Below, piece by piece: positions 34,449 through 44,009 of a stretch of DNA of 64,000 nt. Position 1 is the first letter of the stretch. Each line of letters begins with the position of its first letter. The translations under genes and the position numbers were made by a program. The stretch is from Bin52 sp965243345 (lineage in GTDB: Bacteria > Pseudomonadota > Alphaproteobacteria > Thalassobaculales > Thalassobaculaceae). Under the pieces are notes generated by a model. It saw only the letters and a list, made by a program, of their open reading frames with translations. It was not told the DNA's origin and made no database searches. The stretch covers positions 4,712,001-4,776,000 of the forward strand of contig CBDEUR010000003.1 of assembly GCA_965243345.1 (NCBI GenBank), in the 5' to 3' direction.

Positions 34449-36257
34449 ATGGCGTTTCTCGGACAGGTTGCCATCTTTCTCGCGGCGGCTGTGATTGTCG
34501 TCCCGATCGCCAGGCGGGCGGGAATGGGATCGGTGCTCGGCTACATGCTGGCCGGACTGATCGTCGGCCCCTGGGCGCTTGACCTGGTGGACAACGAGCG
34601 GGAGATCCTTCATCTCGCCGAGCTCGGCGTTGTCTTCCTGCTCTTCGTCATCGGTCTCGAACTGCAGCCGCGCCGGCTCTGGGCCATGCGCCGGGCGGTA
34701 TTCGGTCTGGGTGGCGGGCAGTTCGCCCTGACCGCTCTTGTACTCGCCGGTCTCGCATTCGCGTTGGGACTGCCGCTCGAGGCCGCCGTCGTCGCCGGGC
34801 TCGCCCTGTCCCTGTCCTCGACCGCCTTCGCCTTGCAGGCGCTCGCGGAGCGCAACGAGCTCACCACCCGCCACGGCCGCCTGTCGTTCTCGATCCTGCT
34901 GTTCCAGGACCTCGCGGTGATACCCATCCTGGCCCTCCTTCCGCTCCTGGCACCCGCGTCCGGAGGTGCGGGGGACGGCGTTCTCTGGCTCGATATGGCC
35001 AAGGCGGTCGGCATGATCGCGCTCGTCGTGCTCGGCGGCCGCTACCTCCTGCGCCACGTCCTGCGGCTCGTGGCGCGGTTCGGTACCCACGAGGTGTTCA
35101 CCGCCACGGCCCTGCTCACGGTCGTGGGCGTGGCCCTGCTGATGGATCTGGTCGGACTCTCGATGGCGCTCGGCGCATTCCTTGCCGGTGTGCTGCTCGC
35201 CGATTCCGAGTACCGGCACGAGCTGGAAGCCGATATCGAGCCCTTCAAGGGGCTGCTTCTCGGCCTCTTCTTCATGGCGGTCGGGATGACGGTCAACATC
35301 GGGCTGGTACTCGAGATGCCGCTCGCGGTACTGGGCCTCGCCGCAGGCTTGATGCTCGTCAAGATGCTCTGCCTGATCGCGGTCGCGCGCGTCGACACGG
35401 GGAACTGGCGCACGATCCGCGGCGTGGCCGTGGCGCTCTCGCAAGGCGGCGAGTTCGCCTTCGTCATCGTGGCTCTCGGCGTGTCTTCCGCGTTGATGGA
35501 CGAGCGCACCGCCGACCTGCTGATCGTCGCAGTGACGCTCTCCATGGCGGCGACGCCGCTGGCCCTGAGGGCAGGCGACTGGCTGAACGCCCGCCTCGAG
35601 CGGGAGGTGGAGCCGGCGTACGACCGGCATATCGAGGAGGAGAACCGGGTCATCATCGCCGGGTTCGGCCGGGTCGGCCAGATCGTCGGCCGTATCCTGC
35701 GCGTGCGCCGCATCGGTTTCACCGCGCTCGAAACCAGCGCCGAACAGGTGGATTTCGTGCGCCGCTTCGGCAGCAAGATCTACTACGGCGACGCGAGCCG
35801 GGTCGAGCTGCTACGCGCGGCGAATGCGGAGAAGGCCGTGCTCTTCGTGCTGGCGATCGGGGACGTGGAGCGCTCGCTCGCGACGGCGCGGGCGGTGCGC
35901 AGGCACTTTCCGCACCTCACGGTCTTTGCCCGCGCGCGCAACCGCCAGCACGTCTATGCGCTGATGGATCTCGGTATCACCCACATCGTGCGCGACACCT
36001 TCCATTCGAGCCTCGAGATCGCCCAGGGGATCCTGACGGAGCTGGGCGTCGGCGACTTCGAGAGCCGGCGCACCGTCCACACCTTCCGCGACCACGACAC
36101 CGAACGCCTGCTCCGCCAGCACGCGATCGCGCACGACACCGACCGGGTGGCCGAGGAAGTGAAGCACTGGACCCGGGAGCTTGAAGAAATGTTCGCCGAG
36201 GACGAACGTACGTCCGCCGGGGAGGGCGGCCAGGACCGGGTCACAGCGATGCGATGA
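34449..36257 (+). CDS. Monovalent cation:proton antiporter-2, KefC type
   Basis: 602 residues. The first 380 form 12-13 membrane helices of the CPA2 family: VPIARRAGMGSVLGYMLAGL, LAELGVVFLLFVIGLELQP, SILLFQDLAVIPILALLPLL (with the conserved Q-D pair) and ALSQGGEFAFVIVALGVSSA. Residues about 398-520 are a RCK/TrkA-N nucleotide-binding domain (RVIIAGFGRVGQIVGRILR; ALETSAEQVDF). This is the layout of KefB/KefC, potassium-proton antiporters gated by glutathione adducts and NADH. ATG 34449 is preferred over GTG 34440 since GAAGGGG then stands at a proper distance. No kefF/kefG partner is near. Confidence 0.93.
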   Translation: MAFLGQVAIFLAAAVIVVPIARRAGMGSVLGYMLAGLIVGPWALDLVDNEREILHLAELGVVFLLFVIGLELQPRRLWAMRRAVFGLGGGQFALTALVLAGLAFALGLPLEAAVVAGLALSLSSTAFALQALAERNELTTRHGRLSFSILLFQDLAVIPILALLPLLAPASGGAGDGVLWLDMAKAVGMIALVVLGGRYLLRHVLRLVARFGTHEVFTATALLTVVGVALLMDLVGLSMALGAFLAGVLLADSEYRHELEADIEPFKGLLLGLFFMAVGMTVNIGLVLEMPLAVLGLAAGLMLVKMLCLIAVARVDTGNWRTIRGVAVALSQGGEFAFVIVALGVSSALMDERTADLLIVAVTLSMAATPLALRAGDWLNARLEREVEPAYDRHIEEENRVIIAGFGRVGQIVGRILRVRRIGFTALETSAEQVDFVRRFGSKIYYGDASRVELLRAANAEKAVLFVLAIGDVERSLATARAVRRHFPHLTVFARARNRQHVYALMDLGITHIVRDTFHSSLEIAQGILTELGVGDFESRRTVHTFRDHDTERLLRQHAIAHDTDRVAEEVKHWTRELEEMFAEDERTSAGEGGQDRVTAMR

Positions 36258-36816
36258 GTCTCTCGGGCACCGGCACAGGTATCCGGGAGTCTTCCGCTCC
36301 CAGGGACGTGCGGGGCCATGCCAGCCCGATCCTTCACGACGCGATCGCCGCAGCCGGTGCGAGCGAAATGCGGTTCCCCGGTCGATCAGGGCCACGGAGC
36401 TCGCGGCAGGCTGCCGGACTGACGGAGGGTTTCCGACCGAAAGACCTCTTTGGCATCAACGCCTTGTCTCCCGGCGCTTTCTCGTACGCGCCGTGAATTT
36501 CCGCTCGGGAAGCCTGCGCCTTGCGCCGATCACCATGGGTGGCTTCCCCGAATGCCGCCGGGATTTGCTCCCGAACCTCCCAGAATTGGGGAAGCGGCCC
36601 GGCAGGACGAACGTCTATCGTCACGTGCTCGCGCCCCGAGGTGGGTGTTGAACGGAGGCTGAACCGGGCGATGCGCAGTGAATTCGTTGGATCGAGCCGC
36701 AGAAGTGCGGTTCCTGCTCGCAGGGAGTTGGGTGCCTTCCGCCCTTTCCCGAACGGGTGGGCCGGCGTCGCCGTGTCAGAGCCGGGGAACGGACCGGTCG
36801 TGGAGCAGCGGCCGCG
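36258..36816. other. Intergenic region before the LuxR gene
   Basis: About 560 bases without a recognisable gene; several frames are open by base composition. It contains one copy of the CCCC-N6-GGGG-type palindrome (36578-36591) some 225 bases before the LuxR start, and probably the regulator's promoter. Confidence 0.45.
36578..36591. promoter_or_regulatory. Palindromic site TCCC-AGAATT-GGGG
   Basis: One of five dispersed copies of TCCCC-N6-GGGGA (here one mismatch in the left arm), followed by AAGCGGCCCGGCAG. It is upstream of the PAS-LuxR gene at 36817. Confidence 0.4.
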
Positions 36817-37980
36817 ATGACGGTTGAGCGGACGGACGATCAGTTCACGCGCACGGTCGAGACGCTTCTCGACGCTGCTTTCGACGACGCACGCTGGGGT
36901 GTCGTGTTCCGGCAGATTGACCGGCTGTGCGCTCTCAATGGCGGTCAGTTTACGGCCCTGGCGGCAAACGGCGGCGGCGACGCCGAGCCGGTGTTCGCGG
37001 CGTGCTACATCAACGGTGATCCGCAGCAGGAAATCGTCGCGGACTGGATCGCGAACTACGCATCCGTCAGCGAGAACGTGCCGCGGATCAGCAGGCTGCC
37101 AACCTGGCGGCTGACCCACAACGAAGAACTGTTCACGTCGGCCGAGAAACAGTTCTCCCGCATGTACAACGAATTCCAGCCGAAATACGACTGCCGGGAC
37201 CAGATGGCGGTGGTGGTGGACCGGCGATCCGGGGGCCGCCCCGAAGACGGTTGCGTGTTCTGGACCATGGCGAACGGCGAGGCGGAGTGGGGGGCGGACA
37301 AGCTGAAGCGGATCCGCGCCCTGCTGCCCCACATCCGCCAGGCGATCCGGATCCGCCGGGAGTTGGTGGCGGCAGAGGCGCAGTCCTTCGCCGACCTGTC
37401 GGCGCTGGTGGAGAACGCCGGGCCTGGCGCGGTCTTTCTGGACCGGTGGGGAAGCGTCGTTTCGGCAAACCGCACGGCACAGCGAATGCTGCGCAAGAGG
37501 GAGAGTATCCACGTGTGGCGGGGTGAACTGCGCGCGGCCGTGCCGCGCGACGACTCGCGGCTTCGCAGACTGGTATCGGCAGCCCTGCCGCAGATCGGTG
37601 ACGTTCCGGCAGGCGGGACAATGTCGGCGCAGCGTCCCTCCGGCCTGCCGCTCATCGTTCATGTCCATCCTGTCACGCCCGCCCGCGCCGATTTCGGTGC
37701 GGAACGGGTGGCGGCGCTCGTGCTGGTCCGCGATCCGGCGGCCCACCGGCTCGACCCGCGGACGGTCGGTGAAGCGCTCGGCCTGACGCCTGCCGAAAGC
37801 CGCGTTGCCGCCCTGCTGGGGATGGGCAGGACGGTTCCGGACATCGCGCGCGAACTCGACCGCTCGGAGAACACCATACGCTGGACCCTGAAGAACGTGC
37901 TCTCCAAGACGAACTCGGTCCGTCAGGCCGATCTGGTCCGGCTGATGCTCCAGTTGCCGCCGGGCGATCGGGTCACGTAG
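36817..37980 (+). CDS. LuxR-type transcriptional regulator with PAS-like sensor
   Basis: 387 residues from ATG 36817. The C-terminus GLTPAESRVAALLGMGRTVP then DIARELDRSENTIRWTLKNV is a LuxR/GerE helix-turn-helix. The centre (VENAGPGAVFLDRWGSVVSA then NRTAQRMLRKRESIHVWRGE) is a PAS-like fold often found in this regulator type; the N-terminal 150 residues (WIANYASVSENVPRISRLPT) are a further sensor-like region. A paralogue at 44841-45821 aligns over nearly its whole length. There is no adjacent autoinducer synthase, and the N-terminus is not the acyl-homoserine-lactone domain, so a different signal is expected. It faces the envelope genes, which lie convergently downstream. Confidence 0.88.
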   Translation: MTVERTDDQFTRTVETLLDAAFDDARWGVVFRQIDRLCALNGGQFTALAANGGGDAEPVFAACYINGDPQQEIVADWIANYASVSENVPRISRLPTWRLTHNEELFTSAEKQFSRMYNEFQPKYDCRDQMAVVVDRRSGGRPEDGCVFWTMANGEAEWGADKLKRIRALLPHIRQAIRIRRELVAAEAQSFADLSALVENAGPGAVFLDRWGSVVSANRTAQRMLRKRESIHVWRGELRAAVPRDDSRLRRLVSAALPQIGDVPAGGTMSAQRPSGLPLIVHVHPVTPARADFGAERVAALVLVRDPAAHRLDPRTVGEALGLTPAESRVAALLGMGRTVPDIARELDRSENTIRWTLKNVLSKTNSVRQADLVRLMLQLPPGDRVT

Positions 37981-38074
37981 GTCCCCGGGGACCGGCACGA
38001 CGGGTGCCTCGAAGGCGGAAGGGGTGTTCGCCGCGATCCAGGCAGCGAATGGCTGGCCGGCGGGTGCGAGGCGC

Positions 38075-38803
38075 TCAGAACCGGTAGGTCACCCCCAGCA
38101 TCACCACGGGGTAGATGCTCAGCGTGTCCAGGTCTTCCTCGAGGTCTGCGTGCTCACTTTCGAGGTCGGCGCGCAGGTCCGGCAGGTCGCACTCCCCCAG
38201 AACGGTCGCCCGGCCACTTTCGGAAACGTTGAAGGTGCACGCTGAATTCTGGTTCTCAACCCGCCCCGACACCGAAACCCCGGGCGAGCCCTGGAAGATT
38301 GCGCCGGCATCCGCGAAGAAGGAGAAACCGCCCCTGTCCATCCTTCCGCTGGCCCATCCGATTCCGAGATAGGGCGCCGCCGAACCGAAGCCCATCTCCG
38401 CTTTCAGGTCGCCACGGTAGCTGCCCTCGCCGAGGCCGAAATCGGTTGAACTCGCGGCAAGCGTCGCCTTGTTGCCGTTGTAGAGCGCGCCGGCCGTGAT
38501 CCTGAAGCCGTTCCTGAACGGGTGCCAGTCGCCGAGCAACCCCAGGGAAAGAAGCTGCACGTCGACGGAGTACTCGTTGCCGGCATTGGTTTCACTTGCG
38601 CCGTAACTGAAGTAGTTGGCCACGGTACGGACCGAGAAGGACGGGGAGATATCGTATCCGAGCGAGACTCCGGCGCCCAGCGTGCTCCCGTGAACTCCCG
38701 CATAGGTCGAGCCGTCCTGTGCCCTGGCGGTGGAAGACAGGACTGAAGCGGCACACAGGAAAGCGGCACATGCGGCGAGGGTCGCTGTCAATCGGTCTGG
38801 CAT
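38075..38803 (-). CDS. Outer-membrane beta-barrel protein with signal peptide
   Basis: 242 residues from ATG 38803. It has a Sec signal peptide (LTATLAACAAFLCAASVLSS, cleavage after ARA) followed by alternating polar and hydrophobic strands: YAGVHGSTLGAGVSLGYDIS, SFSVRTVANYFSYGASETN, FRITAGALYNGNKATLAA, APYLGIGWASGR and a terminal YPVVMLGVTYRF with the C-terminal phenylalanine that directs barrels to the BAM machinery. This pattern is like the small 8- to 10-stranded OmpW/OmpA-like barrels. An acidic stretch (ADLESEHADLEEDLDTL) before the last strand may lie on the periplasmic side. The function is unknown. A longer frame upstream is not protein-like. Confidence 0.82.
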   Translation of the reverse strand: MPDRLTATLAACAAFLCAASVLSSTARAQDGSTYAGVHGSTLGAGVSLGYDISPSFSVRTVANYFSYGASETNAGNEYSVDVQLLSLGLLGDWHPFRNGFRITAGALYNGNKATLAASSTDFGLGEGSYRGDLKAEMGFGSAAPYLGIGWASGRMDRGGFSFFADAGAIFQGSPGVSVSGRVENQNSACTFNVSESGRATVLGECDLPDLRADLESEHADLEEDLDTLSIYPVVMLGVTYRF

Positions 38804-39138
38804 GGCGCAACTCCGTATTGTCCACTGCAAGGCTGCCTTATCCGGGTTGCCGGATCTTCTGTCCCCATCCAAATGGGCGGGTTCGGCCGGAATGCGTCCC
38901 CAGGCACGGTGCGGGACCCACGGTTTCCGCCGGGAGCCGTGGGTGTGGGGCCTGTTGCCGTTTTCGAAGTGTGCCGGGGACGAAAGTACCGCCGGTCTCC
39001 CGGTTCCGGTCCACACCCGGTTCTGCGACTTGCGGCGTTCCGGGTCGCAGGTGGCGGCAATAGTCGTTTTCCTGCAGTGGTCGTCCGCCACCTTCGCCAG
39101 AACCTTCACTGTTCCCGGTCGGTACGGGGAAGGGTGCG

Positions 39139-39438
39139 GCAGAGCTCTTCGACGGAGCCGGGATCGTGTTCCCCTCGACCGCTGGGCGGGTGCTGAACCA
39201 CACCGTCCTGACCAACCTTTTGCATGGCCTTGGTATTGACACTGTCGCGCACGGGTTTCGCTCCTGCGTCCGGGACAGGGCGGCGGAGTGCACCGATGCG
39301 CCGCGCGAGTTCGCGCGACTCACGGCTCCGGCGCCGGACACACGCGCCACGCTGCCCGGTCGCAGCGACCGCATCCGGCTTCTCATCGAGCCTGCGCCAG
39401 CGCGTGAACTGCGGATAGGTGACAGTTCGGCAGCATGA
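39139..39438 (+). pseudogene. Tyrosine recombinase (integrase) C-terminal remnant
   Basis: One frame reads LFDGAGIVFPSTAGRVLNHT, then LTNLLHGLGIDTVAHGFRSC followed by VRDRAAECTDAPREF. This closely follows the C-terminal half of P4-type integrases: the VFPS-x-x-GR-x-L segment, the HGFRSxxRDxAAE box with the catalytic H-x-x-R pair, and T-x-x-PRE. The catalytic tyrosine region is lost; after REF the sequence becomes arginine-rich filler, with only RSDRIRLL recalling the family's RRSDLF-type end. The N-terminal half is absent. It marks a former genomic island integration near here. Confidence 0.7.
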
Positions 39439-39471
39439 AACGGCTGCCAGGCGATTCTGTGCACGTCCCTG

Positions 39472-40503
39472 TCAGAAGCTGTATCTCAGGGAAAACACTG
39501 CCTTCGTTTCCTCGACGTCCAGAAACGGGGTCCCATCGACCGACACTCGGGCCTTCGCATGGTTCAGGCCCAGATTGGCCGACAGCCCTCGCGCGATATC
39601 GTATTGCCCTCCGAGCGCCGCTGATGCCTCGTCCGCACCTCGGATGCGCCCGACATGGCCTTCCAGAGACAGGGAAATGGCCCCTGTCTTCGTGCGGACT
39701 CCCAGGGAAACGTATCCCCGGTCGAGGTCCCGGCCCCTCGACGACAGGCGTTCGTAGCCAACGCCGGCGTCCAGGGTCGTGCTGCCATGGATGACCTCGC
39801 CTGCGACAGCGATGCCTCGGCTGCCAAACCGCTGACCGCCCGGCGAAGCATAGGTGCCGTCTGCTGCCCGCACGGTCACTCGCCAGTCCCTGGTGCCAGC
39901 AGGACGCTGGAAGGCCGCCCCGAAGTCGAAACCGCCGTCTTCATCGACGACGAGACCCGTCAACCATGGACCGAAGCGTCCCGTATAGCTGCCACTCCGG
40001 TCTTCCGGCGACCCCAGGAAATCGTCGAAGATCAGCACGGCATTGCCGGCCCCTCGCGCCCGCCGCGTCATTTCGCGTACCACACCCGAGACGTTGCCGC
40101 CCGACACCCCGCCCCACCAGCCGCCAAGCGACAATGCCGCATTGTCCGTATAGCCGTCGCCTTGCCCGAATACGGTCGTCGAATCGGAGGCATGCTGGCC
40201 GAAATAGGAGAGATCAACCCGCCAGCGGTTCGACAGTTGCGTCCGGGCGCTGACCTGGAAGTTCCCGACCAGTCCCGCATCGGTGTCGTTGTCGTCCAGG
40301 TTGTCGATGCTCCACCGCGTGTCGAGCAGGCCAGTCAGAACGAGCGTTACGTCTCCCACTTCAACGGCGAGCGGCTCCTCCATTGAAGACAGACTCTCGT
40401 AGTTGAGCGAGACCGGTTGCGCGAAGGCGGGGGCGATCGCGGCCATGCCGACAGCGGCGATTGCGGCGGGAAGCAGGGTCCGACGAACCCGGTGTGCCGT
40501 CAC
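39472..40503 (-). CDS. Outer-membrane porin-like beta-barrel protein
   Basis: 343 residues from GTG 40503, four bases after the upstream stop; a longer frame to ATG 40551 would overlap the haloperoxidase gene. Signal peptide LLPAAIAAVGMAAIAPAFA is followed by QPVSLNYESLSSMEEPLAVE and repeated amphipathic strands: LVLTGLLDTRWSIDNL, WRVDLSYFGQHAS, ISLSLEGHVGRIRGAD, SANLGLNHAKARVSVDG and terminal ETKAVFSLRYSF ending in phenylalanine. An insertion containing GGWWGGVSGGNVSGVVREMT recalls glycine-rich constriction loops of trimeric porins. It is third in a minus-strand unit with the haloperoxidase and the frameshifted porin. Confidence 0.8.
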   Translation of the reverse strand: MTAHRVRRTLLPAAIAAVGMAAIAPAFAQPVSLNYESLSSMEEPLAVEVGDVTLVLTGLLDTRWSIDNLDDNDTDAGLVGNFQVSARTQLSNRWRVDLSYFGQHASDSTTVFGQGDGYTDNAALSLGGWWGGVSGGNVSGVVREMTRRARGAGNAVLIFDDFLGSPEDRSGSYTGRFGPWLTGLVVDEDGGFDFGAAFQRPAGTRDWRVTVRAADGTYASPGGQRFGSRGIAVAGEVIHGSTTLDAGVGYERLSSRGRDLDRGYVSLGVRTKTGAISLSLEGHVGRIRGADEASAALGGQYDIARGLSANLGLNHAKARVSVDGTPFLDVEETKAVFSLRYSF

Positions 40504-40507
40504 GGCT

Positions 40508-41899
40508 TCACGTCCGTGTTGGAAAGGCGGAATGGAAGGCCTGCCGCGCAATCGCTTGGCCCGCCTTCATTCCCGCCGTGTGATCAAGTTCCCAGTGGAC
40601 GCCGCCATAGAGCCGACTCATGCCGTTTTCCTCGGCCATGTGGCTGAGGCTCGTCCAGTGTCGGATCACGCCGCGCAGTTGCGGCCAGAGCACCTCGTCC
40701 GGAGCCCGACCCGAAAATGCGATATCGTCTCGCCCGAGAAGCAGTCCAAGGATCTCGGCGGCGGCGGCGCCGAAGGTGGAATGTCCCGCCGGATAGGCCG
40801 GAAACTCCGGTGTCGGGATATAGCTCTGCCAGCCGACCTGCCGGAACACGCGTGGGTCCGGATTGCCGAACGCCGGTGCACGCGCGCGAATCGCGCTTTC
40901 CGGGCGGACAATGTCGTAGTGGTACTTGCTGTCCCAGGCAGAAATGGAGGCATCGCACTGCGTCATTCCGATCAGCGCGAAGGCGCGGGCAAGCTCGATG
41001 AAGGAGAGCTCCCGATCCTGGAGGAGCTGCATCGCGATATAGACCATGTGCCCGGCCGGGGTCACGCCCCAGGGGCCGTCTTCCCAGAAGAGCGCGATCT
41101 CCGCCTGCTCTTCGGTCCTGATCTCGCTGTCCATCCCACCAAGGCGGCGGATGGTGTCGAACTCTTCGGCGAATTCGGGGCTCGCAGGATCGTGGAATTC
41201 GGCCGTCCGGAACTGCGAACTGCTCTGCATCGTCCAGGGCTTGATCCGGCCGTGGCCCGGATACAGGCCGCGGTCGAAACTCGAAAATGCCGGACCCGGC
41301 GTGGCGCCGTAGAAAGGGCCGGTCGGGCGCCATCGCAGTGCATCGCTGCGCCGCTCGTAGCGTCCGAGATAGTAGTGAGCCTCGCTGGGCTCGGAGCCGT
41401 CGTCGGTGCGCAGATCGAGCACGCGGCGCCCGACCGTGCGGCCCCATTCGACGCCGAGCGACTTCGCTTCGCTGTCGGGGAAGCGGTTCAAAAACGCCAT
41501 GCGCTCGAACAGAAAAGGTTGCTGGAACGCTTCCGCCGCCGCCACTGCAAAGGCGACGCCGTAGGCGACTTCCGGGTCGGCGTCGGGCGGGCCCGAGCCG
41601 ATTCCGAAAGGCTCGTCATATGCCCGCACGATCCCGTTCGCGGCCAGGAACCCGGCCGCCATGGGCAGACCGAGGTTGTAGGCGGCCCGCGGCGGAGTGA
41701 TCCTCTGGTCGCGCACCTGCTGCAGGGCTGTATCGGCCCACAGGAATACCGTGTTCCAATTCTGCGGCTCCAGGATCTGGCTCGCATAGGACGAGCGATG
41801 TCCGTAGGAGGCGACGAACGGGCCTGCGCAGCCGCCAGCGGACAGGGTGCAGGCCGCAGCAGCGGTGGCAGTGAGGAACGCTCGTCTGGTGTGACCCAT
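40508..41899 (-). CDS. Vanadium-dependent haloperoxidase-like (PAP2 superfamily) Tat lipoprotein
   Basis: 463 residues from ATG 41899 (the frame runs to 41923). The N-terminus HTRRAFLTATAAAACTLSAG then GC combines a twin-arginine motif with a lipobox, so a folded, lipid-anchored protein exported by Tat is expected. The catalytic parts match vanadium chloro/bromoperoxidases and related acid phosphatases: KYHYDIVRPESAIR (lysine and arginine that bind the oxyanion), YPAGHSTFGAAAAEIL and RLYGGVHWELDHTAGM (arginine, and histidines for vanadate). The family oxidises halides with peroxide or hydrolyses phosphates. Which activity applies cannot be told. It sits between two outer-membrane protein genes in one transcription unit. 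Confidence 0.88.
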   Translation of the reverse strand: MGHTRRAFLTATAAAACTLSAGGCAGPFVASYGHRSSYASQILEPQNWNTVFLWADTALQQVRDQRITPPRAAYNLGLPMAAGFLAANGIVRAYDEPFGIGSGPPDADPEVAYGVAFAVAAAEAFQQPFLFERMAFLNRFPDSEAKSLGVEWGRTVGRRVLDLRTDDGSEPSEAHYYLGRYERRSDALRWRPTGPFYGATPGPAFSSFDRGLYPGHGRIKPWTMQSSSQFRTAEFHDPASPEFAEEFDTIRRLGGMDSEIRTEEQAEIALFWEDGPWGVTPAGHMVYIAMQLLQDRELSFIELARAFALIGMTQCDASISAWDSKYHYDIVRPESAIRARAPAFGNPDPRVFRQVGWQSYIPTPEFPAYPAGHSTFGAAAAEILGLLLGRDDIAFSGRAPDEVLWPQLRGVIRHWTSLSHMAEENGMSRLYGGVHWELDHTAGMKAGQAIARQAFHSAFPTRT

Positions 41900-41978
41900 G
41901 GTGGCCCTTTCCGGTTTTGGCAAGAATCGATGAGGTGGGATGCGCAGTCCGATGCCCGCACGGATCGGAATGCGGCAT

Positions 41979-43494
41979 TCACGCCGACGCTGAAGACCGT
42001 GGACCGCGCGGCGCGGCGCGGTCGCTGTGGGTGCGGGTGGGGTCGACGGTGCCCGTTGCGTCCCTGACGCTGCCGCCGCTGACGAAATTCAGGGGCGCAT
42101 AGCCCGAGATCGCGACAAGTTCCGCGAACAGCTTGACGCTGGGCTCGGCGAACCACGCGGCACCGAGAACGGTCTGGTCCTGCTTTTCCCAGGGCGCACC
42201 GCCCGGGCCGGTGACAAAGCGGCTGAACTCGACCGAGACGTCCAGGGGACCGGCCCCGGTCCCGAACCGGTATTTCGTCCCGATGTCGAAAGCCGTCACC
42301 GAACTGGCCGCGAAGTGCGGGATCTCTTGGTTGAAGGTTCCCGGCCACACGTCCGTCGTCTTCGCGAACTCGCCCTTGAGCGTGAAGGGACCCCAGTCGA
42401 GCCTCCCGAAAACGGCGTAGGCCGGGTTGTTGTCCCGACAGGGCTCGAAGTGCTGGACCGGGTAGTCCTGGCAATAGGCGCTCCCCAGCTGATAGGACGC
42501 CCCCATGAGCACGGATGTCTCCCTGCCCAGCCCGGTCTCGTAGTGTGCATTGACGGCGAAGTTGTTGAGCAGGCCGGGAACCGCCGTCCCTTTCACCGGC
42601 ATGTTTGCCGCACGGAACTGGGCGCCGCCCTGTATGCCCATGAAGGCGAGGTCCAGTCCGCCCCGCGAGTAGCCGGGCTTGGCGCCGTTGGCGAGGCCGC
42701 CGCAGGCGTGCCACACGGTCGAGGCGTAGAAGGGACTGACCGTGTCGGTCAGGCCGAACGGCACCGCCATCTTGCCGAAGCTCGCGTAGAGGGGCGAACA
42801 GTTGAGATCGCCGAACAGGACCCAGGCCTGCCGCATCTGCACCTGGTTGCGGTCGATCGACGTGTTGGTGCCATCGCCGAAGCTCTGCTCCGGGTCGAAC
42901 AGGGCCCTGGGCATGGCCGGCGACCCAGTCACCAAGGGTTGCGCTGACGCCGAGTTGGACCGAATGGATGGCCGCCTCGGAAACCGTCTTTCCGACCTGG
43001 TTCCTGGCTGTCGGGCGGCGCATCAGGTAGCCGAACTTGTCCGCCCGGTTACTGACCTGGTAGTTGGCCAGGGGCGTGATCGCGCCGTGGAGACAGACCC
43101 CGTTCGGCGCCAGCGTCCCGTCCCGTTTGCGGTCGAGCAGCAGGCGTTGCTTGCGATTGATGCGATCCGTCGGGTCGAGGATTTCATGGGCAAACCGCGC
43201 GTCGGTGCGGAGAATGCCGGCCCCGGATTTCGCGGATGAAGGAACGGTTGCAGGAGCGGGAGCGGGCGGCGATGGCCGGGCCTGCTTCGCCTTGACGGCC
43301 TCGATTTCCTTGCGGATCTCCCGGTTTTGCCGTTCCAGCCTGTCCAGCCGCTCCATCAGGACCTGGAGGGACTGGGCGTCGGCGGTCCCGGAGGAACGAA
43401 ACGGCACGAGGAAGAACAGGACAGCCGAACCGATCAACACCCACCTGCGGCGTAAAGCGGCCCAACGAGGGTGGGTCCCCCGGTGTGCCTCCAT
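41979..43494 (-). pseudogene. Coiled-coil porin (LbtU-like), frameshifted
   Basis: N-terminal part (from 43494): signal-like segment WVLIGSAVLFFLVPFRSSGT, then a periplasmic coiled coil LMERLDRLERQNREIRKEIE and the barrel start RADKFGYLMRR. At about 42914-42918 (GGG in the coding strand, CAGGGCCC) the frame changes; taking out one G would join ATLGDWVAGHAQ to ALFDPEQSFGDGTN. The remaining frame to 41979 is a full barrel: QMRQAWVLFGDLNCSPLYAS, TVWHACGGLANGAKPGYSRG, VFGRLDWGPFTLKGEFAKTT. The end is rich in arginine and lacks a terminal aromatic residue, so the 3' end may also be altered. LbtU is a siderophore-uptake porin; the likeness is in layout only. It is first in the envelope unit. Confidence 0.75.
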
Positions 43495-43639
43495 TCTTCC
43501 CGATGTTGCCGCCCAGCCGTGGAACCACGTAACCAAGTCGATACGCACTGCCTGTCAGTCCCTCCCGAAGTCCCCGCACCATCTGCCGTTGAGGGCGCGG
43601 ACGGTGCGGAACTTACGGGAACGGGACCCCATCGCGCTT

Positions 43640-43653
43640 CCCCGACATTGGGG
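43640..43653. promoter_or_regulatory. Palindromic site CCCC-GACATT-GGGG
   Basis: Flanked by T and A, and followed, read on the minus strand, by AAGCGCG as in the other copies. It lies about 150 bases upstream of the minus-strand porin start. Confidence 0.4.
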
Positions 43654-43995
43654 AGGCCGCGCAGTTTCTTCCTCCCGTTGACGCTCGTGTGCCCGAGCCC
43701 GGTTCCGAGCCACTCCCGGAGCGTCCGACCCGAGACCCGGGCGCCGCCAGCAATCGGCTTCGAACCCGTGACTGACCACCAGCAGGACTTCGACCGGTGA
43801 GGTGCCGGCGGCCGAACCCGTCGGGGTGCAGCAGCAGGCGGACCGCCCAACCATCACGGGCAGCGCCGAGGCGCTCCCCGGACAGCCCGGCAGTGGCTCG
43901 GCCTTGCAGGAGTGAACAACCGTTGCCCGGCATTGACGTCGTCTTCCAGCCTCTCCCGCATCGCGGAGGATCGACGAAAAATTGTTCCCCAATCT

Positions 43996-44009
43996 CCCCA
44001 CTATCGGGG
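43996..44009. promoter_or_regulatory. Palindromic site CCCC-ACTATC-GGGG
   Basis: Flanked by T and A and followed by AGCGCTCCGGCAAG, much like the site at 36578 (AAGCGGCCCGGCAG). Confidence 0.4.
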
